The position numbers were made by a program, and so were the translations under genes. The notes under the pieces were generated by a model. That model did not search any database. It was not told where the DNA came from and was given only the letters and a program-made list of their open reading frames with translations. From an uncultured Candidatus Saccharibacteria bacterium (GTDB taxonomy: Bacteria; Patescibacteriota; Saccharimonadia; Saccharimonadales; Saccharimonadaceae), in contig CAMVCL010000006.1 in assembly GCA_947165975.1 (NCBI GenBank), positions 1 through 52,254 of the forward strand: a DNA stretch of 52,254 nucleotides, read 5' to 3'. Positions within the stretch are counted from its first letter, which is position 1; every line of letters begins with the position of its first letter. Shown here in pieces: positions 32,125 to 38,830 of this stretch.

Positions 32125-32742
32125 ATGATTACGCTTTTTGGAGCACCTGGTGCCGGTAAGACTGAACAAGGCCGTTTAATGGCACGGAAATATGGTTGGG
32201 AATGGGTTTCCTATCGTGAATTATTAATGGAGTTACGCGATAAAGATATCCGCTTTGCCTTAGACCATGGTATGTTCATTGATGATGCAAAGGCTACTAA
32301 ACTCATTGACGAAACTCTTAATAGATTAGAAAAAGCTGAAAGATCGATTTTTACGTCCGATATTAAAGTAGGGAAAAAGCGACAAGTAATATTAGACGGA
32401 TTTCCAGCGGATTATCGACAAGTTAAATGGATGATTGACAGTGGACAAATCAAGAAATTAGATGCCGCTATTGTTTTGCGCGTACCGCGTGGAGAATTGT
32501 GGCGAAGACTAGTTAACAGAAAACGCGTGGATGACACGAGGGCAGCGATTGAGCGTCGTCAAGACGCATATGACCGTAATATTACTGGTATGATTAAAAC
32601 ACTCTCTAAAAATGGTATATTAATTCGCGAAGTTGACGGTGGAAATTCACCCCAAGACGTCTTGAAGCGAATCGATGAAGTCTTAGGCGATTGGGGGATG
32701 GTGCCGAGAAAACAATACGAAAGAATTAGTGAATCATTATAA
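32125..32742 (+). CDS. adk: Adenylate kinase-like nucleotide kinase
   Basis: 205 residues. P-loop ITLFGAPGAGKTEQGRLMA, nucleoside-monophosphate segment ILDGFPADYRQVKW, and the Arg cluster LWRRLVNRKRVDDTRAAIE RR. The LID domain is the short form without zinc cysteines. The sequence is divergent, with a basic C-terminus, so a related NMP kinase is possible. Leaderless: TATAAT at 32113-32118, ATG 6 bases later. It is followed by a strong bidirectional terminator. Confidence 0.78.
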   Translation: MITLFGAPGAGKTEQGRLMARKYGWEWVSYRELLMELRDKDIRFALDHGMFIDDAKATKLIDETLNRLEKAERSIFTSDIKVGKKRQVILDGFPADYRQVKWMIDSGQIKKLDAAIVLRVPRGELWRRLVNRKRVDDTRAAIERRQDAYDRNITGMIKTLSKNGILIREVDGGNSPQDVLKRIDEVLGDWGMVPRKQYERISESL

Positions 32743-32751
32743 CTGACCATA

Positions 32752-32782
32752 AAAAACCAGCTAGTCTTACTAGCTGGTTTTT
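32752..32782. terminator. Bidirectional intrinsic terminator
   Basis: AAAAACCAGCTAGT (32752-32765), CTT loop, ACTAGCTGGTTTTT (32769-32782). A 14-bp perfect stem with A/T tails, between convergent adk and the SPFH gene. Confidence 0.95.
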
Positions 32783-32790
32783 AGTTAAGG

Positions 32791-33540
32791 CTATATCATC
32801 TTTTTGAATAAATCCGTTGGCATCATCACTACGGTCTTTTGTGACGGATCAGAGGAAATCTTTTCAAGGGTTTGAAGGGTACGGATATTAAGCGCACCTG
32901 GTGTACGAGCAAGTAAACCAGCGGCCTCTGCTACTGCTGTAGCGGCAGATTTTTCACCCTCAGCTGAGATGATTGCGGCACGTCGTTCGCGTTCAGCTTC
33001 AGCTTGTTTTGCCATGGCGCGTTTCATGTCGGCAGGAAGTTCAATGTTCTGAAGTTTAACGCTTTCAATATCGATACCCCATTTATCTGTTTGAGCGTCG
33101 ACGATCTCGCGAATCTTAACTGATATTTCGTCACGTTTGCTCAATATCTCATCAAGATCAAAGTTACCAGTGACGTCACGAAGTGCGGTCTGCGCAAATG
33201 TGCTAGTTGCATAGGTATAATTAGTTGTTTCAAGCACAGCTTTTTCAGCATTAAGTACTCTGAAATAAACAATGGCATCGACATTTACAGTCACGTTGTC
33301 ACGGGTAATGACTTCTTGTTTAGGTATATCCATTGGTGTGGTACGAACGTCAACTTTAATGAGACGATCGATATTGAATGGCAGAATAAGCCTGAGACCT
33401 GGATTGCTGGTGTGGTGATATTTACCAAGACGCAAAACAATCCCGCGTTCGTATTGGTTAACAATGCGAATTCCTGAGACGATAATACAAATCAGCACTA
33501 TCGCTATAAAAATTAATAATGATGCCGTTGCTTCTTCCAT
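32791..33540 (-). CDS. SPFH/band 7 (stomatin-like, slipin) membrane protein
   Basis: 249 residues. One N-terminal membrane helix (LLIFIAIVLICIIVSGIRIV) followed by the SPFH domain: QYERGIVLRLGKYHHTSNPG, RTTPMDIPKQEVITRDNVTV, and ALRDVTGNFDLDEIL. A coiled-coil region (AMAKQAEAERERRAAIISAE) ends the domain. Slipins scaffold membrane microdomains and often pair with an NfeD protease, which is not seen next to it. Its own promoter is present: TGATATAAT box at 33564-33569 and an AAGGAG ribosome site before ATG 33540. Confidence 0.9.
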   Translation of the reverse strand: MEEATASLLIFIAIVLICIIVSGIRIVNQYERGIVLRLGKYHHTSNPGLRLILPFNIDRLIKVDVRTTPMDIPKQEVITRDNVTVNVDAIVYFRVLNAEKAVLETTNYTYATSTFAQTALRDVTGNFDLDEILSKRDEISVKIREIVDAQTDKWGIDIESVKLQNIELPADMKRAMAKQAEAERERRAAIISAEGEKSAATAVAEAAGLLARTPGALNIRTLQTLEKISSDPSQKTVVMMPTDLFKKMI

Positions 33541-33574
33541 ATAACTCCTTTTTATTGCTTATGATTATATCATA

Positions 33575-34711
33575 CTAATGATAATATTTGGACAAAAAAG
33601 ATTCTTTAAATTCTGCAAAAGTTTCATCAAGGAGTGATTGCCTAATCTGATCAACCGTGCGGACAATAAACCTTTCGTTATGGATACTAGCTAGGACTTT
33701 AGCGGTAATTTCATCGACTTTAAATAAATGATGGAGATATGCGCGTGTATAGTTCTGGCATAGTTCGCAATCACAATCTTCCATAAGTGGAGTGAAGTCG
33801 TGTTTAAACTTGGCGTTCTTAATGTTAATGCGGCCGTCATTGGTATAAAGTGAGCCATTTCTAGCCATCCGTGTAGGACCAACGCAGTCAAAAGTATCAC
33901 AGCCATTTTCGACGCCAATGAATAAGTCGATTGGTTCTTGACCCATACCAAGTAAATGACGTGGTTTATCTTCTGGCAAAATGCTATTAACGGTTTTTAG
34001 CATCTCCTCCATGCCATCTGCAGTAAAGACTCCACCAATACCGAAGCCATCTGGGTTTTTGCTAGCACAGTATCTAGCTGACTCGGCGCGGAGGTCATTG
34101 AATGTACCACCCTGGACGACAGCATATAAATATTGTTCCGCTGGTGGCAAAGAAACATTTTTCTCGATGTTTTTAGTTGCGTTTTTTAACCGTTCGTGCT
34201 CGGCGACACAGCGGTCGAGCCAGCGATGAGTGCGATGCATAGCTTCTTCCATGTCATCGCGACTCTCAGATTTAGCAAGGTGGTCAAACGCCATATGAAT
34301 ATCGGCACCAACGGCCCACTGAGCTTGCATAGATGATTCCGGCGTCATCTCTAGTTGTGCGCCGTCGACATGAGATTTGAATTTAACGCCTTTTTCTGTG
34401 ATTTTGACATTAGGAAGAGAAAAGATCTGAAAACCACCAGAGTCAGTAAAAGTTGGGGCGTGCCAGGAACAAAATTCAGCCAAACCTCCAGCTTCTCTAA
34501 TTAAATCGGTGCCTGGTCGCAAAATTAGGTGGTAAGTATTAGCCAGAATAGCCTGCGATCCAAGTTCACGCATTTCTTTCATAGTAAGAGCTTTAACCGT
34601 AGCTCTGGTGGCGGCCCCAACGAACGCTGGAGTTTTGATGTCACCGTGCGGCGTGTGAATTACGCCAACTCTGGCTAATCCATTCTTTTTTTCAATATCA
34701 AACTTTAACAT
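33575..34711 (-). CDS. tgt: tRNA-guanine transglycosylase
   Basis: 378 residues from ATG 34711 (MLKFDIEKKNGLARVG), overlapping the queA stop by 7 bases; the longer frame to 34792 is antisense-free but lies within queA and is rejected. Conserved blocks: HTPHGDIKTPAFVGAATRAT, ANTYHLILRPG, TDSGGFQIFSL (catalytic Asp), VVQGG, GIGG, DCVGPTRMARNG (nucleophile Asp), and zinc site CDCELCQNYTRAYLHHL. It exchanges guanine 34 for preQ1 in tRNA-Asp, Asn, His and Tyr. Operon with queA. Confidence 0.95.
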   Translation of the reverse strand: MLKFDIEKKNGLARVGVIHTPHGDIKTPAFVGAATRATVKALTMKEMRELGSQAILANTYHLILRPGTDLIREAGGLAEFCSWHAPTFTDSGGFQIFSLPNVKITEKGVKFKSHVDGAQLEMTPESSMQAQWAVGADIHMAFDHLAKSESRDDMEEAMHRTHRWLDRCVAEHERLKNATKNIEKNVSLPPAEQYLYAVVQGGTFNDLRAESARYCASKNPDGFGIGGVFTADGMEEMLKTVNSILPEDKPRHLLGMGQEPIDLFIGVENGCDTFDCVGPTRMARNGSLYTNDGRINIKNAKFKHDFTPLMEDCDCELCQNYTRAYLHHLFKVDEITAKVLASIHNERFIVRTVDQIRQSLLDETFAEFKESFLSKYYH

Positions 34712-35907
34712 ATCAGCATCGAATCTCCATAGCTCAGGAAGTTGTATTTTTCGGCAATAGCGTGCTCGTAGGCATTCTTTAGATGACCCCAACCGGCGAA
34801 GGCGGAAGCGAGCATCAGAACGGTGGATTTGGGGGCGTGATAATTTGTAATGAGGCCATCAATTACTTTAAAATCGAAACCAGGGTAGATAAAAATATCG
34901 TCTTCGCCACTAGTTTTACCAGTCTTACCGTAGTATTCTAAGGTCCTGGCGACAGTGGTGCCGAGAGCGATTACCCTTCCTGATGATTGAGGCGAGAAAA
35001 ACTCTTTCGAGGAGCCTTTGCGAGGACGGCGAGCAAGGGGAGTGACCGAAGCCCGTGACGACGGGCCTGAGGGAGCGTTCCGAGAAAGACGTTTTTTCGC
35101 CTCAATAATAGCGGCAATGGTGTCGTCTGGGATATTGAACCATTCGGAGTGCATCTTGTGGTCTTCGATATTGTCGGAACGAATGGGAAGAAAAGTACCA
35201 AGGCCGACATGCAGAGTGAGGTACTTGACAATAACGCCTTTTTGCTTGAGTCGGTCCAATAAATCTTCCGTCATATTGAGCGATGCGGTTGGAGCGGCGG
35301 CGGAACCCATATGCTTAGCCCAGACGGTCTGGTAGCGCTTTTTGTCAGATTCGGTGGCGTCGCGATGGAGATATGGTGGCAAGGGAACTGTACCGTATTT
35401 CTCGGCAAGATCAGCGAGTGGCGTATCGGATTCGACTTCGGCGATACCGTTACCCACGATATGCTTGATGAGGATTCTTTCTCGAAACATTCCCTCAGGC
35501 TTGTCGCCACGGACTTCAGACGCCCCTGTTGCTCGCCGTCCTCGCAAAGGCTCCTCGAAAGAACCATCATCGAGCGTTTTATCCGTTATAGTTAAAATAT
35601 CCCCATCGTGGAGTTTACCGCGGTACATGACACGTTGAGGTTCGTCGCCATGTTTTTCCAATACTACGAGCTCGCGCTGACGGCCATCGGGTAGAGTACA
35701 AAATAGGCGGGATTGCATGACACGAGTGTCGTTTAGAATCAATACGTCACCGGGGTTTAAGAATTCGTCCAGATTGCGGTAATAAGAATCAGTGATATCG
35801 CCAGTCTGACGGTCCAGTACTAATAGGCGTGACGAACCACGTTCCTTGGGAGGGAATTTAGCAATGCGCTCATCTGGTAGGTCATAATTATAATCTGAAA
35901 CTAGCAT
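34705..35907 (-). CDS. queA: S-adenosylmethionine:tRNA ribosyltransferase-isomerase with two palindromic inserts
   Basis: 400 residues against about 340-350 usually. Core motifs are normal: DYNYDLPDERIAKFPPKERG, NPGDVLILNDTRVMQSRLF, TVPLPPYLHR, YQTVWAKHMGSAAAPTASLN, TLHVGLGTFLPIRSDNIEDH, MHSEWF, FIYPGFDFKVIDGLITNYH, and SYGDSML near the end. The excess comes from two inserts encoding Arg/Pro/Ser-rich sequence: about residues 112-148 (EEPLRGRRATGASEV...), and about 269-304 (LSRNAPSGPSSRASVT...), the latter splitting the AKKR/GRVIALGTT block. Both inserts are copies of one repeat and keep the frame. QueA converts preQ1-tRNA to epoxyqueuosine-tRNA. Predicted leaderless (TATAAT at 35916-35921). 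Confidence 0.93.
   Translation of the reverse strand: MLVSDYNYDLPDERIAKFPPKERGSSRLLVLDRQTGDITDSYYRNLDEFLNPGDVLILNDTRVMQSRLFCTLPDGRQRELVVLEKHGDEPQRVMYRGKLHDGDILTITDKTLDDGSFEEPLRGRRATGASEVRGDKPEGMFRERILIKHIVGNGIAEVESDTPLADLAEKYGTVPLPPYLHRDATESDKKRYQTVWAKHMGSAAAPTASLNMTEDLLDRLKQKGVIVKYLTLHVGLGTFLPIRSDNIEDHKMHSEWFNIPDDTIAAIIEAKKRLSRNAPSGPSSRASVTPLARRPRKGSSKEFFSPQSSGRVIALGTTVARTLEYYGKTGKTSGEDDIFIYPGFDFKVIDGLITNYHAPKSTVLMLASAFAGWGHLKNAYEHAIAEKYNFLSYGDSMLIC
34986..35105 (-). repeat. Palindromic coding insert, copy A (in queA, sense)
   Basis: Outer inverted repeat of 23-24 nt: 34986-35008 (ATTGAGGCGAGAAAAACTCT...) against the complement of 35082-35105 (ATTGAGGCGAAAAAACGTCT...), with one mismatch, one indel and few differences. 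Core: hairpin GCCCGT-GACG-ACGGGC at 35051-35066 (perfect 6 bp) and hairpin 35015-35038 (CCTTTGC / GCAAGG). Coding frame reads IEAKK-R [insert] ...FFSPQSS-GRVIA. About 85% identical to copy B over the 87-base core. Confidence 0.88.
35463..35575 (+). repeat. Palindromic coding insert, copy B (in queA, antisense)
   Basis: Outer inverted repeat of 19 nt with three mismatches: 35463-35481 (GCTTGATGAGGATTCTTTC) against the complement of 35557-35575 (GCTCGATGATGGTTCTTTC). The core is the reverse complement of the queA sense orientation. It aligns without gaps to copy A; 34 bases around the second hairpin (TTGC 35529-35532 / GCAA 35544-35547) are identical. The first hairpin (35499-35514) has decayed to partial pairing. 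Confidence 0.86.
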
Positions 35908-35936
35908 GATTATATATTATATAACTTTTTCGGCGC

Positions 35937-35984
35937 TTAATCAACAGAGCTCATGGTGGTATTTAGGTTGCTAATTGCCTTCAT
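35937..35984 (-). CDS. Possible 15-residue peptide upstream of queA
   Basis: ATG 35984 has an AGGAG ribosome site (35993-35997, 8-base spacing) and a possible extended -10 TGCTATATT (36009-36017) at the right distance; stop TAA at 35937-35939. Product MKAISNLNTTMSSVD. It lies between queH and queA on the same strand. It contains two Asn and one Asp codon of the type decoded by queuosine tRNAs, but this is too few to argue for attenuation. No riboswitch pattern for preQ1 was recognised in 35908-36034. Confidence 0.25.
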   Translation of the reverse strand: MKAISNLNTTMSSVD

Positions 35985-36034
35985 GAAGTATGCTCCTATA
36001 TTAGGGTTAATATAGCATAATCATTATATTTTTA

Positions 36035-36589
36035 TTATTGACCCATGTCACGCAGAATTTGTTTTTTATAACGCTCCTCTTCTGAGAAGATACAGCCGCA
36101 ATATTTCTGCATATATAGACCGAGCTCACGAGCTTTTGTCTGACCTTCACGGAAACCAACTCGAAAGTCACGATAAACAAAATCTATGTCATAATAGTCT
36201 GCAACTTGTTCGCAAACTTTCTTCAATTCTTCATGTTTTTGGTAGGGAGAAACAAGCAATGTGGTAGTAAAAGCATCGAACCCGTTATCCTTGGCAAATC
36301 TCGCCGTTTCACCTATGCGTTTTGGGTAACAATAATTGACACAACGATTTGGAATGTCAGAAACTACATTTTGGCAAAATTCATCCAGACCGTATTCTTC
36401 CTTAATTAATATCTCAACACCAATCTGTTTAGCATATTCTTTTAGACAGTCGCGTCTAGTTTTATATTCAATATATGGGTGAATGTTCGGATTGTACCAA
36501 AAAAGCGTCGGCTCGATATTTTCCGCACGTAAACTATCAACACAATATACACTACATGGCGCACAGCAAGTGTGCATTAATAATTTCAT
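36035..36589 (-). CDS. queH: Epoxyqueuosine reductase QueH
   Basis: 184 residues from ATG 36589 (MKLLMHTCCAPCSVYCVDSL). ATG 36595 is only 1 base from the -10 box (TATAAT, 36597-36602) and is rejected. Diagnostic features of the QueH/DUF208 family: HTCCAPC near the N-terminus, FWYNPNIHPYIEYKTRRD, DIPNRCVNYCYPKRI, LLVSPYQKHE, and YCGCIFSEEERY, giving the Cys set for the 4Fe-4S cluster. It performs the last step of queuosine synthesis and replaces the cobalamin-dependent QueG. Placed upstream of queA-tgt on the same strand. Confidence 0.92.
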   Translation of the reverse strand: MKLLMHTCCAPCSVYCVDSLRAENIEPTLFWYNPNIHPYIEYKTRRDCLKEYAKQIGVEILIKEEYGLDEFCQNVVSDIPNRCVNYCYPKRIGETARFAKDNGFDAFTTTLLVSPYQKHEELKKVCEQVADYYDIDFVYRDFRVGFREGQTKARELGLYMQKYCGCIFSEEERYKKQILRDMGQ

Positions 36590-36596
36590 CTTCATA

Positions 36597-36616
36597 ATTA
36601 TAACATATGATATAAT
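36597..36616. promoter_or_regulatory. Near-symmetric divergent promoter of queH and the AI-2E permease gene
   Basis: ATTATA (36597-36602; minus TATAAT) and TATAAT (36611-36616) flank a central CATATG (36604-36609). The 20-base block is a palindrome except for one base pair on each side of CATATG. On each strand it supplies TATG-n-TATAAT. Confidence 0.7.
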
Positions 36617-36634
36617 ATATGCATAAGGAGGTTT

Positions 36635-37738
36635 ATGTCTAAAAATATTGAGACAGATTTAAGGACATTTGTTAAATTTTGGACCGTGCCACTTGGCATT
36701 GTTTTGATGATTTTATTTCTTTATAAAGCTCTTACTGGCTTAGTAATCATCGGTGCTTCAATCTTCTTAGCGCTAGCTTTGAGACCACTGGTTGGAAAAG
36801 TGAATGGATTTTTCAATAAACACTTCGGCAAAGATAAGCGTCATCAAAATGTTTCCGTGATATTAGCTTTCTTCATCGTTGTAATAGTATTCGGCGCGAT
36901 TATTTCAATTATTGGTCCAGTTGTCGTAAACGAAACAGCTAAATTTATTCAGAACTTCCCACAAACTTTTGAAAATACCTTTGGTGGCTGGAAGGGAATC
37001 AATGAATTCGGTAAGACAATCGGCGTACAAGATCTGCATGCCGAAATAGAAAATGGCTTAGTCTCATTGTCCAACAATATTATGGGGGTATTAGGAAGCA
37101 ATCTGATCTCTAGCGTAAGTGGTGCCGCTGATATTATCATGAAGGTCATGTTGGTGCTTATTTTGTCACTTCTTTTCCTACTAGAAGGCCCAGAGATGAT
37201 GAATTCGTTTTGGAAAAATGCAGAAGACGAAGAAAATTCCAAGATGATTAAGGTTGCCAAACGAACTATTTCAAAAATGGCAAATGTGGTCTCAATTTAT
37301 GTGTCACGCCAAGTGATCGTAGCACTAGTTGATGGCTTCGCAACTATGTTGATTGTTTTCATAATGTCCCTATTTTTCGGTTTTTCGTCGAGCTTAGCAA
37401 TCCCGATGGGGTTGATCACGGCTTTGTTCTATTTAATTCCAATGTTTGGCCAATTTATTGGTGGCACACTTGTCACAGTTCTACTTATATCATCTAATCT
37501 GTGGGCAGGACTTGTTTATGCAATTATTTATATACTATATGCCCAAATCGAAAATAATATCATCGCACCAAAGATTCAAGGTGATGCACTCAAATTGCAA
37601 CCTGTGATAATCTTATGTGCAATCGTAATTGGTATGTATATGTTTGGATTGCTTGGCGCAATCATTGCAATTCCAATTGCTGGATGTGTAAGAGTATTGG
37701 TCGAAGAATATCCGAATATTAAACAGGCACGTCACTAG
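36635..37738 (+). CDS. AI-2E family transporter (TqsA/PerM type)
   Basis: 367 residues, about eight membrane helices: an N-terminal pair (VPLGIVLMILFLYKALTGLV; ASIFLALALRPLV), a soluble stretch of about 90 residues, then five or six helices with LVTVLLISSNLWAGLVYAII and ENNIIAPKIQGDALKLQPVI, the family's conserved C-terminal block. Members export signals or other small molecules, or act as ion antiporters; the name does not prove AI-2. An AAGGAGGT ribosome site precedes ATG 36635. The next gene starts directly after the stop. Confidence 0.87.
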   Translation: MSKNIETDLRTFVKFWTVPLGIVLMILFLYKALTGLVIIGASIFLALALRPLVGKVNGFFNKHFGKDKRHQNVSVILAFFIVVIVFGAIISIIGPVVVNETAKFIQNFPQTFENTFGGWKGINEFGKTIGVQDLHAEIENGLVSLSNNIMGVLGSNLISSVSGAADIIMKVMLVLILSLLFLLEGPEMMNSFWKNAEDEENSKMIKVAKRTISKMANVVSIYVSRQVIVALVDGFATMLIVFIMSLFFGFSSSLAIPMGLITALFYLIPMFGQFIGGTLVTVLLISSNLWAGLVYAIIYILYAQIENNIIAPKIQGDALKLQPVIILCAIVIGMYMFGLLGAIIAIPIAGCVRVLVEEYPNIKQARH

Positions 37739-38827
37739 ATGTCAGAACGAAAATCTACAACATCAGGCGATAATTTGAATATTAAGAGTTTTTTCAAAAA
37801 GCCTTTGATGATTGTTATTTTTATCCTAATCAATGTGGCGGTGATCGCTATCACGGCTTTTTCTGAATTCGGAAATTCACAAAACGCCGCGAAGCTTTCA
37901 GAAGTCAGGATGAATCCGTGGTTCCTGCTACCAGCGATCTTTTGTTTCTTAGCAGCAATTACGGCAGAAATATATAAATATGTCATCATGATGCGCGAAA
38001 TGAACAAGAAGGGAAGCTTCGATATTAAACGCGCAGGCACAGTAGCAAGAAGAACAGTTCTACTTGGCAAATACTATGACAATATTACTCCTGCTGCGAT
38101 AGGCGGGCAGCCATTTCAAATCTATTACATGCGCAAGAATAGTAACTTACCAAATGGCGTCTCAACTTCAATTCCCATCTTCGGCATGATCGCGGGGCAA
38201 ATTGGTTTTATTATCATTGCTTTTTTCTGTTTTATTTTCGGAAGTCTATCCATCAATAATGCTGTCCTAATTGGTACTGCCTGTTTTGGATTGTTGTTTT
38301 ATGCATTTTGGCCAATCGCAGTAATGATTGCAACTTTTCTGCCCAAAGCTACAGCTGAGCTAATCAATATTATTGTAAAATTTCTAGCTAAGATTCGGAT
38401 CGTTAAAAATCATAAAGAGACTATCAAAAAAGTTGAATATGAAATCAATGAATATGCAAAATGCGTACGACATATACTGAAAACTCGTGGCTTGTTTGCA
38501 AAAACCGTCGCTCTTTCAGTAGCCTTTCATATATTAGTCTCAATGATTCCTTTCTTTGTATTGACTGCATTTGGCGGTAACGTAGATTTCTTGCCATGTT
38601 TTGTGACGACCGTAGCAGTGACTTCTGCTGTGTATTTTATCCCAACACCCGGTAACGCTGGTGCTGCTGAAGGTACATTCTTTATTGTGTTTTCGGCACT
38701 ATCTTCTGGGTATATCTTCTGGGCAATGCTAGTCTGGCGATTCTTCTCATATTATGTATATATATTGTGTGGTCCAATTATTTATTTTGTTATGCACTTA
38801 GAGAAGAAACGTGGTAGAATAGATTAG
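37739..38827 (+). CDS. Lysylphosphatidylglycerol synthase TM-region-like (UPF0104) protein
   Basis: 362 residues, eight or so membrane helices. Family signals: LLGKYYDNITPAAIGGQPFQ, the central EINEYAKCVRHILKTR, and AVYFIPTPGNAGAAEGTFF near residue 300. This is the flippase-like part of MprF or related polyisoprenoid/lipid handlers. The synthase domain is absent, so it cannot itself aminoacylate lipid. ATG abuts the stop of the AI-2E gene (TAGATG), implying coupled translation. It is followed after 3 bases by the first ABC exporter gene. Confidence 0.83.
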   Translation: MSERKSTTSGDNLNIKSFFKKPLMIVIFILINVAVIAITAFSEFGNSQNAAKLSEVRMNPWFLLPAIFCFLAAITAEIYKYVIMMREMNKKGSFDIKRAGTVARRTVLLGKYYDNITPAAIGGQPFQIYYMRKNSNLPNGVSTSIPIFGMIAGQIGFIIIAFFCFIFGSLSINNAVLIGTACFGLLFYAFWPIAVMIATFLPKATAELINIIVKFLAKIRIVKNHKETIKKVEYEINEYAKCVRHILKTRGLFAKTVALSVAFHILVSMIPFFVLTAFGGNVDFLPCFVTTVAVTSAVYFIPTPGNAGAAEGTFFIVFSALSSGYIFWAMLVWRFFSYYVYILCGPIIYFVMHLEKKRGRID

Positions 38828-38830
38828 CAT

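Noticed and set aside
35018-35638. Plus-strand frames of 94-105 codons inside queA
   Set aside because: They owe their length to the GC-rich palindromic inserts, which are stop-poor in several frames. No start signals; queA is clearly the real gene.
35908-36034. preQ1 riboswitch upstream of queA
   Set aside because: No pseudoknot-like C-rich loop and A-rich tail pattern recognised; the short predicted leader (leaderless start) leaves no room.
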